The notes beneath the pieces were generated by a model. That model had not been told where the DNA came from, did no database searches, and saw only the letters and a program-made list of their open reading frames with translations. From contig NZ_BAABEO010000023.1 in assembly GCF_039540195.1 (NCBI RefSeq), positions 284,899 to 348,898 of the forward strand: a stretch of DNA of 64,000 nucleotides, in the 5' to 3' direction. Source of the DNA: Zafaria ginkgonis (lineage in GTDB: Bacteria > Actinomycetota > Actinomycetes > Actinomycetales > Micrococcaceae). This document shows, piece by piece, positions 17,876 through 26,013 of the stretch. The position numbers and the translations under genes are program-made. The stretch's first letter is position 1, and each line of letters opens with the position of its first letter.

Positions 17876-18022
17876 GGGGTTGATGTAATGGTAGTCACAT
17901 TCTGGGTCCGGGGTCAAGAATCATCCCTCTCCGCATGCCGCTGGCCCCTTGGCGGGGCTGCCGGGGGCATCGACCGCCCGGGGGACGCAAAGCGGCTGCT
18001 CCCTTTGGCGGCCGCAACCGGG

Positions 18023-18083
18023 AAAGCGGAAGGCCTCCGCGCCACCCCAGGCTGGAGGGGGTGGCGCGGAGGCCTTCCGCTTT
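18023..18083 (-). terminator. lexA terminator, 26-bp perfect stem
   Basis: Left arm 18023-18048 pairs without mismatch with 18058-18083, loop of 9 bases. It starts 31 bases past the lexA stop on the minus strand and separates lexA from the accessory operon. No long T-run follows. Confidence 0.85.
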
Positions 18084-18114
18084 GGTTGTGGAACCCGGGA
18101 CGGGCCGGGGCGTC

Positions 18115-18822
18115 CTAGAGCGAACGCATCACCGAGACAACCTTGCCCATGATGGTGGCGTGGTCGCCCAGGATGGGTTCGTAGCGGCTGTTCTGCGGCA
18201 GCAGCCAGGTGTGGCCGTCGCGCTGGCGGAAGGTCTTGACCGTGGCCTCGTCGTCGAGCAGCGCGGCGACGATGTCCCCGTTCTGGGCGTTCTGCTGGCG
18301 GCGTACCACGACCCAGTCGCCCTCGCAGATAGCGGCGTCGACCATCGAATCGCCGGCGACCTTGAGCATGAACAGCTCGCCGTGGCCCACGAGCTGGCGC
18401 GGCAGCGCCATGACGTCCTCGACGGTCTGCTCGGCCAGGATCGGGCCACCTGCCGCAATGCGGCCCACGAGCGGAACCAGGGCCGTGTCGGCGGAGGTGG
18501 ACAGCTCCGCCACCACGGACAGCTCGGGGACTTGGCGGGCGGCCTCGACGGCGGGGGCGTCGTTGAGGGTCAGCGGCTTGAGGATCTCCATGGCGCGCGG
18601 CCGGCGCGGGTCGCGGCGGATGTAGCCGAGCCGCTCCAGCTGGGACAGCTGGTGGGTCACGCTGGACAGGCTGGCCAGCCCGACCGTGTCGCCGATCTCG
18701 CGCATCGAGGGCGGGTACCCGTGGCTTGCCACGGCCCGCTGGATGGTCTCAAGGATCTTCTTCTGACGGATGGTCAGGCTCTTCGGCGTCTTCTTCGGTG
18801 CCGGGGTGTCCGTGGTGCTCAT
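18115..18822 (-). CDS. lexA: SOS transcriptional repressor LexA
   Basis: 235-aa repressor. N-terminal winged helix (RQKKILETIQRAVASHGYPP, then SMREIGDTVGLASLSSVTHQ). Self-cleavage site Ala124-Gly125 (RIAAGGPI), catalytic Ser159 (AGDSMVD) and Lys196 (EATVKTF), so it is a complete RecA-responsive protease. The minus-strand ATG at 18822 follows GGACGGAGCAGACC. The divergent LysM gene begins 274 bp away; the interval carries LexA-like boxes, so lexA is probably autoregulated. Confidence 0.97.
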   Translation of the reverse strand: MSTTDTPAPKKTPKSLTIRQKKILETIQRAVASHGYPPSMREIGDTVGLASLSSVTHQLSQLERLGYIRRDPRRPRAMEILKPLTLNDAPAVEAARQVPELSVVAELSTSADTALVPLVGRIAAGGPILAEQTVEDVMALPRQLVGHGELFMLKVAGDSMVDAAICEGDWVVVRRQQNAQNGDIVAALLDDEATVKTFRQRDGHTWLLPQNSRYEPILGDHATIMGKVVSVMRSL

Positions 18823-18941
18823 GGTCTGCTCCGTCCTGGTCGTCGCAGGCGCCCCGATCGCCCCAAACCGTCGGAGGCGGCTGGTGGGCTATGTCCCGCG
18901 GGCCCGCTACCTCCAAAGGTACTGGATAACCGCGCCGTGTT

Positions 18942-18955
18942 CAAAGGTTTGTTCG
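18942..18955. promoter_or_regulatory. Degenerate LexA box (lexA side)
   Basis: CAAAGGTTTGTTCG matches about 11 of 14 positions of CGAACRNRYGTTYG. It lies 120 bp upstream of lexA. Weaker than the two boxes at 19008-19034. Confidence 0.5.
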
Positions 18956-19007
18956 AAGAGTCTCGACATCCATCGTTGTTGGATGCTAAGAATGGACCCG
19001 AAACGTT

Positions 19008-19034
19008 CGAACATTGTTTCGGAACACACTTTCG
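19008..19034. promoter_or_regulatory. Two overlapping LexA boxes upstream of the LysM gene
   Basis: CGAACATTGTTTCG (19008-19021) matches the consensus at 13 of 14 positions. GGAACACACTTTCG (19021-19034) matches about 12 and shares one base with it. They lie 63-89 bp upstream of the LysM gene start at 19097, where LexA binding would repress it; they may also affect lexA. Confidence 0.75.
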
Positions 19035-19096
19035 AAAACGACTCCGCCCGGTGGCCGCCCTTCCAGGCTGCGGGCAGGACTATGGAGAAAGGCAAG

Positions 19097-19624
19097 ATGT
19101 TGGCACACGTCGCACTCGCAGCCCCCGTCCAGCTCTCCGCCCGCTCGGGCCGTACCCGCACCACACCCACCGCTTTTCCGCGCCCCGTCACCGCACGGCC
19201 CTCCGGCCGGCAGGCCGCCAGCGCGCGTACGCTCCGCCCGCAGAGCGCCTCCCGAGGCCACCTGTGCCTCGTCCCGGACCTGGAGCCGGTCCGCCACACC
19301 CAAGTCCCCACACCGAAGCTTCGGCTGACCCGGCGCGGCCGCTTCGTCCTGATCGGAATGCCGACGATGCTGGCCGCAGCGGCCCTGCTGGTGCTGGCCG
19401 GCCTCTTCACCGCCCCGGTAATGGCCACCGGCACCGCTACGGACGACGCCGTGCGGGGGCAGACGGTCACCGTCCTGGATGGCGAGACGCTGTGGGGCCT
19501 CGCCGCCGAGCTTGCACCCGAACGCGACCCGCGTGAAGTGGTCGCCGAGATGATCGAGGTCAACAACCTCGCCACCTCCAACCTCGAGCCCGGCCAGCGG
19601 ATCTTCATCCCGGCGGGCAACTGA
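19097..19624 (+). CDS. LysM-domain membrane protein, candidate SOS cell-division suppressor
   Basis: 175-aa protein: basic, disordered N-terminus (residues 1-80), one transmembrane helix (about 83-108) and an extracytoplasmic LysM domain (about 120-172, GQTVTVLDGETLWGLAAELA to GQRIFIPAGN). The divergent lexA-LysM arrangement is that of YneA in Bacillus, ChiZ (Rv2719c) in Mycobacterium and DivS in Corynebacterium, which delay division after DNA damage. LexA boxes lie just upstream. Start taken at 19097 after GAAAGG; an ATG at 19082 is an alternative. Function is inferred from position and topology, not close sequence identity. Confidence 0.82.
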   Translation: MLAHVALAAPVQLSARSGRTRTTPTAFPRPVTARPSGRQAASARTLRPQSASRGHLCLVPDLEPVRHTQVPTPKLRLTRRGRFVLIGMPTMLAAAALLVLAGLFTAPVMATGTATDDAVRGQTVTVLDGETLWGLAAELAPERDPREVVAEMIEVNNLATSNLEPGQRIFIPAGN

Positions 19625-19773
19625 GCTCAGGCCTCCAAGGCAGGCCAGCCGGGCCGGGCCGCCGGACCGGGCCGGCGCGGGGATGGGCCGGCACTGGGAC
19701 CCCGAGCCGGGAATGTTACCCGCCGGTCCGGGCCGATTCAGGGGCAGCCCCGGCGCCCAACTAGACTTGTACG

Positions 19774-20895
19774 GTGAGTGATCTGCTAGAGCGACTGTCC
19801 CGGCTGCCCCTGCGCGACAACCTGCGTGGCCTTGAACCCTACGGTGCCCCGCAGCTGGACGTGCCCATCCTGCTCAACGTCAACGAGAACACCCACCCGC
19901 TTCCGGCAGAGGTGCACCAGGCCATCGTCGCCGAGGTGTCCGCGGTGGCCGCGGGCCTCAACCGCTACCCGGACCGCGAGTTCACCGAACTGCGCGAACG
20001 CCTCGCCGGCTACCTCGGCCACGGCCTCGAGCCCGAGAACATCTGGGCCGGCAACGGCTCCAACGAGGTGCTGCAGCAGATCCTCCAGGCCTTCGGCGGC
20101 CCCGGGCGCACCGTTTTGAGCTTCCCTCCCACCTATTCGATGTACCCGCTGCTGGCCAGCGGCACCGACACCGAATACATCGCCGGAGTCCGCTCCGGCG
20201 ACTTCGGGCTGACCGCCGAGGACGCGGCCCGCCAGGTCCGCGAGCAGGCCCCGAACCTGGTCCTTCTCTGCTCCCCGAACAACCCGACCGGCACCGCGCT
20301 GGGTTTGGACGTCGTCGAGGCCGTCTACGCGGCCGGCGAAGCCAGCAACACCGTCGTGATCGTTGACGAGGCCTACGCGGAGTTCGCCCACACCGGCACC
20401 GCGTCGGCGCTGTCCCTGCTGCCCGGCCGCGAGCGCCTGATCGTCTCGCGCACCATGAGCAAGGCCTTCGCCCTCGCCGGCGCCCGCCTCGGCTACCTCG
20501 CCGCCGCCCCCGAGGTCTGCGACGCGATGCGCCTGGTCCGCCTGCCCTACCACCTCTCCGCGGTGACCCAGGCCACCGCCAACGCCGCGCTCAAGCACAT
20601 CGGCGCGCTGCTGGCCAACGTCGAGGACATCAAGGGCCAGCGCGACCGCATCGTCGACGAGCTCACCCGCATGGGCCTGAAGCCCGCCGCCAGCGATTCG
20701 AACTTCGTCTTTTTCGGCGGGCTCGAGGACCCCAAGCGCATCTGGCAGGGCCTGCTGGACGCCGGCGTCCTGGTGCGCGACGTCGGCATCCCGGGCCACC
20801 TGCGCGTGACCGCCGGCACCGAGGTCGAAACCACGGCCTTCCTGGTCCGCCTCGAGGAACTGCTCGCCGACGGCGCCACTGCCGCTCGCGGCTAA
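19774..20895 (+). CDS. hisC: Histidinol-phosphate aminotransferase
   Basis: 373-aa fold-type I PLP enzyme converting imidazole acetol phosphate to histidinol phosphate. Conserved LNVNENTHPLP, GNGSNEVLQQILQAFGGPGR, LCSPNNPTGTALG, VDEAYAEF and the PLP lysine in SRTMSKAFALAGARLGY. GTG at 19774 with TAGACT (19762-19767) and a 6-base gap, a leaderless arrangement. First gene of the histidine cluster. The 149-bp interval before it holds only this promoter-like element. Confidence 0.96.
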   Translation: MSDLLERLSRLPLRDNLRGLEPYGAPQLDVPILLNVNENTHPLPAEVHQAIVAEVSAVAAGLNRYPDREFTELRERLAGYLGHGLEPENIWAGNGSNEVLQQILQAFGGPGRTVLSFPPTYSMYPLLASGTDTEYIAGVRSGDFGLTAEDAARQVREQAPNLVLLCSPNNPTGTALGLDVVEAVYAAGEASNTVVIVDEAYAEFAHTGTASALSLLPGRERLIVSRTMSKAFALAGARLGYLAAAPEVCDAMRLVRLPYHLSAVTQATANAALKHIGALLANVEDIKGQRDRIVDELTRMGLKPAASDSNFVFFGGLEDPKRIWQGLLDAGVLVRDVGIPGHLRVTAGTEVETTAFLVRLEELLADGATAARG

Positions 20896-20898
20896 ACT
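20893..20898 (+). promoter_or_regulatory. Internal -10 element for hisB
   Basis: TAAACT overlaps the hisC stop codon. Predicted transcription start is near 20905, giving a leader of about 49 bases to hisB (ATG 20954). It may be a secondary promoter inside the his cluster. A GTG at 20905 opens a long out-of-frame reading frame that is not considered coding. Confidence 0.45.
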
Positions 20899-20953
20899 TG
20901 ATCCGTGGGGTTGACACCCCGACCCCAACCCCATGAGGCCAGAAGGAACACGT

Positions 20954-21574
20954 ATGTCTGCCGAACTGCTCACCGGCCGCCGCGCCCGCATGGAGCGCAT
21001 CACCAGCGAATCTTCCGTCGTCGTCGAAATGGACCTCGACGGCACCGGAAAGTCGGACATCTCCACGAGCGTGCCCTTCTACGACCACATGCTCACCGCG
21101 CTGTCCAAGCACTCGCTGGTCGACCTGACCGTCAAGGCCACCGGCGACACCCACATCGACGTCCACCACACGGTGGAGGACGTGGCCATCACCATCGGCG
21201 AGGTCCTGCGCACCGCCCTGGGCAACAAGGCGGGCATCCGCCGCTTCGGCGAGGCCACCGTGCCGCTGGACGAGGCCCTGGCCCACGCCGTCGTCGACGT
21301 CTCCGGCCGCCCGTACCTGGTCCACGGCGGCGAGCCCGCCGGGCAGGAGTACCACCTGATCGGGGGGCACTTCACCGGTTCGCTCACCCGCCACATCTTC
21401 GAGTCACTCACCCTGCACGCCGGCATCTGCCTGCACATGCGCGTGCTGGGCGGGCGCGATCCGCACCACATCGTCGAAGCCCAGTTCAAGGCCTTGGCCC
21501 GCGCCCTGCGCGCCGCCGTCGAGCCCGATCCGCGCATCGGCGACGCCATTCCGTCCACGAAGGGGGCGCTCTAG
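20954..21574 (+). CDS. hisB: Imidazoleglycerol-phosphate dehydratase
   Basis: 206-aa IGPD catalysing dehydration of imidazole glycerol phosphate. The paired metal-ligand motifs are present: TSVPFYDHML, DTHIDVHHTVEDVAI in the first half and GGHFTGSLTRHIFESL, DPHHIVEAQFKALARAL in the second. Start 20954 follows AGAAGGA (20940-20946). The hisB stop is directly followed by the hisH start codon. Monofunctional (no histidinol phosphatase domain), as usual in Actinobacteria. Confidence 0.97.
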   Translation: MSAELLTGRRARMERITSESSVVVEMDLDGTGKSDISTSVPFYDHMLTALSKHSLVDLTVKATGDTHIDVHHTVEDVAITIGEVLRTALGNKAGIRRFGEATVPLDEALAHAVVDVSGRPYLVHGGEPAGQEYHLIGGHFTGSLTRHIFESLTLHAGICLHMRVLGGRDPHHIVEAQFKALARALRAAVEPDPRIGDAIPSTKGAL

Positions 21575-22213
21575 ATGGCAACACCCAAGAAGGTCACGGT
21601 CCTGGACTACGGCTCCGGGAACATCCGTTCCGCCGTTCGGGCCCTGGAGCACGTCGGCGCCGACGTCACGCTCAGCCGCCGCGCCGAGGACGTGCTCGAC
21701 GCCGAGGGCCTCCTGGTTCCCGGCGTCGGTGCGTTCGCCGCCGTCATGAAGGCGCTCAAGGACGTCGGCGCCCTCCAGTGGATCGGCCGCCGCGTCGCCG
21801 GCAACCGCCCCGTCCTGGGCATCTGCGTCGGCCACCAGGTCATGTTCGAGGAAGGCGTCGAGCATGGCATCCGCACCCCCGGCCTGGGGGAGTGGCCCGG
21901 CTCCGTGGAGCTGCTGCCGGCGCCGATCGTCCCGCACATGGGCTGGAACACCGTCGAACCGCCGGAGAACACCCGCCTCTTCAAGGGCATCGAGAACGAA
22001 CGCTTCTACTTCGTGCACTCCTACGCCGTGCAGTCGTGGCAGTTCGACGTCACCCAGCCGCGCATGCAGCCGCCCGCCGTCACCTGGGCCGAACACGGCG
22101 CGCGGTTCGTTGCCGGCGTGGAGAACGGCCCGCTCTCGGCGGTCCAGTTCCACCCGGAGAAGTCCGGCGACGCCGGCGCCCAACTGCTGAAGAACTGGCT
22201 GGGGACGCTCTAG
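21575..22213 (+). CDS. hisH: Imidazole glycerol phosphate synthase glutaminase subunit HisH
   Basis: 212-aa class I glutamine amidotransferase supplying ammonia to HisF. Catalytic Cys in LGICVGHQVMFEEG and the His-Glu pair in VQFHPEKSGDAG. YGSGNIRSAVRALEHVGADV is the N-terminal family signature. ATG at 21575 follows the hisB stop immediately. The synthase partner hisF is not in the window. Confidence 0.96.
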   Translation: MATPKKVTVLDYGSGNIRSAVRALEHVGADVTLSRRAEDVLDAEGLLVPGVGAFAAVMKALKDVGALQWIGRRVAGNRPVLGICVGHQVMFEEGVEHGIRTPGLGEWPGSVELLPAPIVPHMGWNTVEPPENTRLFKGIENERFYFVHSYAVQSWQFDVTQPRMQPPAVTWAEHGARFVAGVENGPLSAVQFHPEKSGDAGAQLLKNWLGTL

Positions 22214-22215
22214 AG

Positions 22216-22365
22216 ATGTGGAGCATCCTCCTGATGGGCCTCGCCGGCGTCCTCGCCGGCGGGGCGCTCTCCCTCCGCCAGCAGAAGGCCCACAGGAGCT
22301 GGATCGTGACGTGCTGGATCCTGGCGGGCATGTCCCTGCTGGCCGCCTACGTCGTCACCCTCTGA
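22216..22365 (+). CDS. Small two-helix membrane protein in the his operon
   Basis: 49-aa protein starting two bases after the hisH stop. Two hydrophobic segments (SILLMGLAGVLAGGALSL and WIVTCWILAGMSLLAAYVV) flank a basic turn (RQQKAHRS). No named family recognised. Its tight spacing after hisH and before priA, and the clean open frame with GC-biased third positions, support expression with the histidine genes; the role is unknown. Confidence 0.65.
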   Translation: MWSILLMGLAGVLAGGALSLRQQKAHRSWIVTCWILAGMSLLAAYVVTL

Positions 22366-22437
22366 CCCCGTGACACCCACGGCCCGCGCCGCCCGGTGCG
22401 CGCCGACCACCGCCCGCACCGACAGGAAAGCCCCGCG

Positions 22438-23184
22438 ATGAGCAACAACGACACCGCCCCCATCCTCGAACTCCTTCCCGCCGTCGACGTCGCCGACGGC
22501 CAGGCCGTGCGCCTGGTCCAGGGCGAAGCCGGCAGCGAGACCGGCTACGGCGACCCGCTTGAGGCCGCCCTGGCCTGGCAGAACGACGGCGCCGAATGGG
22601 TGCACCTGGTGGACCTGGACGCCGCCTTCGGGCGCGGCAACAACACCGAGGTCCTGCGCCGGGTTGCCGACGAGCTGAAGATCAAGGTCGAACTCTCCGG
22701 CGGCATCCGCGACGACGAGTCCCTGGACCGCGCGCTGGACTTCGGCGCCGCCCGCGTCAACCTCGGCACCGCCGCGCTGGAGAACCCGGAGTGGACCGCC
22801 CGCGCGATCAAGCGCTACGGCGACGCGATCGCCGTCGGCCTGGACGTGCGCGGCACCACCCTGGCCGCCCGCGGCTGGACCAAGGAGGGCGGCGATCTCT
22901 GGGAGGTCCTGACCCGCCTCGAGGATGCCGGCTGCGCCCGCTACGTCGTCACCGACGTCACCAAGGACGGCACCCTGCGCGGCCCGAACGTCGAGCTGCT
23001 CAAGCAGATGTGCGAACGCACCGACAAGCCGGTCGTCGCCTCCGGCGGCATCTCCAGCCTCGATGACCTGCGCGTGCTGCGCGAACTCGTCCCGGCCGGT
23101 GTCGAGGGCGCCATCGTCGGCAAGGCGCTGTACGCCGGCAAGTTCACCCTGCCGCAGGCTCTGGACGTGGCCGGCCGCCGCTAA
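22438..23184 (+). CDS. priA: Phosphoribosyl isomerase A (HisA / bifunctional PriA)
   Basis: 248-aa TIM-barrel isomerase of ProFAR. Catalytic Asp in LLPAVDVADG near the N-terminus and the second Asp region VTDVTKDGTLRGPN; phosphate-binding ASGGISSLDDL. In Actinobacteria this protein also performs the TrpF reaction (PRA isomerase); dual function is inferred from lineage, since trpF cannot be checked here. Start 22438 follows AGGAAAG. A strong terminator follows at 23213-23258. Confidence 0.94.
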   Translation: MSNNDTAPILELLPAVDVADGQAVRLVQGEAGSETGYGDPLEAALAWQNDGAEWVHLVDLDAAFGRGNNTEVLRRVADELKIKVELSGGIRDDESLDRALDFGAARVNLGTAALENPEWTARAIKRYGDAIAVGLDVRGTTLAARGWTKEGGDLWEVLTRLEDAGCARYVVTDVTKDGTLRGPNVELLKQMCERTDKPVVASGGISSLDDLRVLRELVPAGVEGAIVGKALYAGKFTLPQALDVAGRR

Positions 23185-23212
23185 GGCGCGGGGCAGCCAA
23201 GCCCCCACAGCC

Positions 23213-23258
23213 CGACGCCGGAGGGCGGCTTCCGCACGGAAGCCGCCCTCCGGCGTCG
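23213..23258 (+). terminator. his operon terminator
   Basis: 22-bp perfect stem (23213-23234 with 23237-23258) beginning 29 bases after the priA stop. Very short loop (CA, effectively four bases unpaired). No run of T, only TCTCCTCC. Confidence 0.85.
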
Positions 23259-23280
23259 TCTCCTCCCGGGCCCCTCGCCT

Positions 23281-23510
23281 GGTAGCGCCTTCCGGGCTCC
23301 CGCACCTCGCTGGCGCTCGGCACGGGCCCCTCGCCCGGTAGCGCCTTCCGGGCTCCCGCACCTCGCTGGCGCTCGGCACGGGCCCCTCGCCCGGTAGCGC
23401 CTTCCGGGCTCCCGCACCTCGCTGGCGCTCGGCACGGGCCCCTCGCCCGGTAGCGCCTCCCGGGCTCCCGCACCTCGCTGGCGCTCGGCACGGGCCCCTC
23501 GCCCGGTAGG
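23281..23510. repeat. Tandem array of four 56-bp repeats upstream of the sseB-like gene
   Basis: Period 56 bp, copies starting at 23281, 23337, 23393 and 23449, nearly identical; a fifth partial copy begins at 23505 as GGTAGGCT and forms the -10 element of the next gene. Each unit contains CACCTCGCTGGCGCTCGG and CGGGCCCCTCGCCCGGTAG. There are no unique spacers. The same core occurs upstream of pheS (33338-33471). Confidence 0.93.
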
Positions 23511-23518
23511 CTGGGTCC

Positions 23519-24424
23519 ATGGCCCCGCACGACCACGCCGACCACGCACATGCCCCCCACGATTCCAGCGCCGCGCGCCACCTGCCCGGCCACATCGCCG
23601 CCGCGCTGGCGCGCGCCGGCAGCGGCACCGACTCCGCCGGCCAGCCCTGGGAAGGCCGCGACCTGGGCGGCGAGGGCAACCCGCTGCACAACTTCGACGA
23701 CGACAACGGCCTGGCCGACCCCGGCTACGAGGCGGCCATCGCCGACCTCGCCGCCGGCACCGGCTCCGAGGAGGCCGTGCACCGGGCGCTGGGCACTGCG
23801 CGCGTGTTCATCCCGGTCGTTGCCTCGCTCGCGGAGGACCAGATCGGCGAGCACGGCTTCGTGGAGGACAAGGAAGCGGACATGGCCTTGGTCACCATCA
23901 CCGCCCCGGACGGACGCACCGCCCTGCCGGCCTTCACCTCCGTCGCGCGGTTGCAGGCCTGGCACCCCGAGGCGCGCCCGGTCGCCGTGTATGCGGCCCG
24001 CGCAGCCCTCTCGGCGGTCTCGGATGGCGCCCAGCTGATGGTGGTGGATCCCGGTGCCGAGGTCACCTTCGTGCTGCGCCGTCCCGCGGTCTGGGCGCTG
24101 GCCCAGCAACGCGAATGGATTCCCAGCTACAAGGACGAATCCCACCTGCCGCTGCTGCGCTCGCTCGCCGCGGGCGAACCCGCCGTCGTGGGCATCACGG
24201 CGGCCCCGGGCCGCGGCGTGGCCAGCCGGGCGGCCGACGGGCGCGTGCTGCCCGGGGGAGGCCCCGGGCCCGAACTGCGCCTGGAGGTCACCTTCCGCCC
24301 CGGTACCGCGGCCGCCGACGCCCAGGCCTGCGCGGCCCGGATCCAGGCCGCGCTGGGCGCGGACCGGGCCTTCGCCGAGGCAGTCGACTCGATCGAACTG
24401 GCCCTGGCCTCCGCACCGGCCTAG
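23519..24424 (+). CDS. SseB-family protein
   Basis: 301-aa cytoplasmic protein with a His-rich N-terminus (APHDHADHAHAPHD) followed by an SseB N-terminal domain (about residues 75-190: ARVFIPVVASLAE, TALPAFTSVARLQAWHPEAR, GAQLMVVDPGAEVTFVLRR). SseB proteins have no settled biochemical role in Actinobacteria. ATG 23519 preceded by TAGGCT (23507-23512) with a 6-base gap; the promoter is the end of the tandem array at 23281-23510. The His-rich stretch might bind metal; this is speculative. Confidence 0.8.
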   Translation: MAPHDHADHAHAPHDSSAARHLPGHIAAALARAGSGTDSAGQPWEGRDLGGEGNPLHNFDDDNGLADPGYEAAIADLAAGTGSEEAVHRALGTARVFIPVVASLAEDQIGEHGFVEDKEADMALVTITAPDGRTALPAFTSVARLQAWHPEARPVAVYAARAALSAVSDGAQLMVVDPGAEVTFVLRRPAVWALAQQREWIPSYKDESHLPLLRSLAAGEPAVVGITAAPGRGVASRAADGRVLPGGGPGPELRLEVTFRPGTAAADAQACAARIQAALGADRAFAEAVDSIELALASAPA

Positions 24425-24564
24425 GGTCTCCGCAGCCGCCCAGGGCCTCCGCCCGGCACGGCTCCGGTGCCCCTTCCCGCAACACCCCGCAACACCCGCG
24501 CGGTGTCGGCAATCCCGGCCCGCGCGCCTCACATCACTCGCACACCCTTACCGGAGGACCCCGG

Positions 24565-25896
24565 ATGGATTTCGCCCGCTACAAGGCGCTGCTCAGGCGG
24601 CGCGACCTCACCCTGCTGCTGCTGGTCGGCATGGTGGCCCGCTTCCCCCACTCGGCGGCCGGCGTGCTGCTGACCCTGCACGTGGTCCTGACCCTGGGCC
24701 GCGACTGGACCTCCGCCGGCACCGTGGCCGCGGTGATGACCGTCGGCATCGCGCTGGGCGCGCCCTGGCGCGGCCGCCAGGTCGACGCGCACGGCCTGCG
24801 GCGGGCACTGATCCCGTCCGTCATCGCGGAGATCATCGTGTGGAGCACCATCCCGCACCTGCCCTACGAGTGGCTGCTGCCGGTGGTCTTCGTGGGAGGC
24901 GTGTTCACGCTGCCGGTCTTCAGCGTGCTGCGCCAGTCCCTGGGCGTGATGACCGACGGCGAGGAACGGCGCTCGGCGTTCGCCCTGGATTCGATCGTCA
25001 CCGAACTGATCTTCATGACCGGCCCGGCGCTCGCCGCGGTGGTCGCCACCCAGGTTTCGACCGCCGTGGGGCTCACCGCCGTGGGCGTCGCGGCCTCCGG
25101 CGCGGGCCTGCTGCTGATGCTGCAGAACCCGCCCACCCGCTCCGACCAGCCCGGCGCCGTCTCCCGGCCCGACGCCGAGGAGAAGCGGCGCGAGGCCCTC
25201 CTCCAGGTCGTCTCCGCCGCCCCGGCGCACCTGGCCGAGGTCGAGGGTGAACTGGTCGACGCAGGCGGCTCGGCCGTGCGCCGGCGGATCCGCCAGCGCG
25301 GGCGCCGCCTCCGACTCCGTTTCGGCTGGGCCACCGGCGCCGTCGTCGCCGTGTTCGCCACCGCCGCCGGCGCCGGACTGCTGCTGGCCGGCACCGACGT
25401 AGGAATCGTTGCGGTGCTGGAGGACGCCGGCAACGTCGGCGAACTGGGCTGGGTGTTCCTCGCCTGGTGCGGCGCCTCGCTGGTGGGTGGCCTGCTGTAT
25501 GGGGCCTCGCGCCGGAAGCCGTCGCCGGTGTCCCTGCTGCTGGCCATGTCGGTGCTCACCGTGCCGGCGATGTTCGCCACGGACACGCTGACCCTGGCGC
25601 TGCTGTGCATCCCTTCGGGGCTGCTCTGCGCCCCCACCCTCGCCGCCGCGTCCGAGCGCGTTACCGAACTGGTCGACGAGCGCCGCCGCGGCGAGGCGAT
25701 GGGCTGGTACGGGTCGTCCATGACCGCCGGCACCGCGCTGGGGGCTCCGCTGGTGGGAGTGGTGATCGACGCCCGGGGCGCCTCCGCCGGATTCCTGGCG
25801 GCGGGCGTGCTCGGCGTCCTGGTCTGCCTCGCAGCGCTCACCGCCCAGACGGTACGACGCCGGCAGCCGGCCCGGCAGGCCGCGCCCGCCGAGTAG
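24565..25896 (+). CDS. Major facilitator superfamily transporter
   Basis: 443-aa membrane protein with about 12 predicted helices, an MFS-like GAPWRGRQVDAHGLRRALIP loop (motif A variant) after helix 2 and a large charged central loop (about residues 190-255). The second half has RRGEAMGWYGSSMTAGTALG, a motif typical of drug-efflux-type MFS. Substrate unknown. Start 24565 after GGAGG (24553-24557). Convergent with the DUF1844 gene, sharing the terminator at 25935-25995. Confidence 0.85.
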   Translation: MDFARYKALLRRRDLTLLLLVGMVARFPHSAAGVLLTLHVVLTLGRDWTSAGTVAAVMTVGIALGAPWRGRQVDAHGLRRALIPSVIAEIIVWSTIPHLPYEWLLPVVFVGGVFTLPVFSVLRQSLGVMTDGEERRSAFALDSIVTELIFMTGPALAAVVATQVSTAVGLTAVGVAASGAGLLLMLQNPPTRSDQPGAVSRPDAEEKRREALLQVVSAAPAHLAEVEGELVDAGGSAVRRRIRQRGRRLRLRFGWATGAVVAVFATAAGAGLLLAGTDVGIVAVLEDAGNVGELGWVFLAWCGASLVGGLLYGASRRKPSPVSLLLAMSVLTVPAMFATDTLTLALLCIPSGLLCAPTLAAASERVTELVDERRRGEAMGWYGSSMTAGTALGAPLVGVVIDARGASAGFLAAGVLGVLVCLAALTAQTVRRRQPARQAAPAE

Positions 25897-25934
25897 CGCG
25901 TCCGCGGCGGCGCCAGTGCGCCAGTCCTGCAAAT

Positions 25935-25995
25935 GCCAAGGGGCGGTGCGTGGACCGGGATCCCAAGGGTTCCTGGCCACGCACCGCCCCTTGGC
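25935..25995. terminator. Convergent-gene terminator (19-bp perfect stem)
   Basis: GCCAAGGGGCGGTGCGTGG (25935-25953) pairs exactly with 25977-25995; 23-base loop. It serves the MFS gene (+) and the DUF1844 gene (-). Confidence 0.85.
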
Positions 25996-26013
25996 GGTGG
26001 AACGTGTGGGGAG

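Noticed and set aside
20905..22365. A 486-codon open frame from a GTG that lies 6 bases after TAAACT, running out of frame through hisB and hisH.
   Set aside because: Composition is Arg/Pro/His-rich, as expected from reading GC-rich genes in a wrong frame; hisB and hisH are certain. Only its last 49 codons, with their own start at 22216, look real.
23281..23510. Regular repeats that could suggest a CRISPR array.
   Set aside because: The repeats are contiguous with no unique spacers and no cas genes are nearby.
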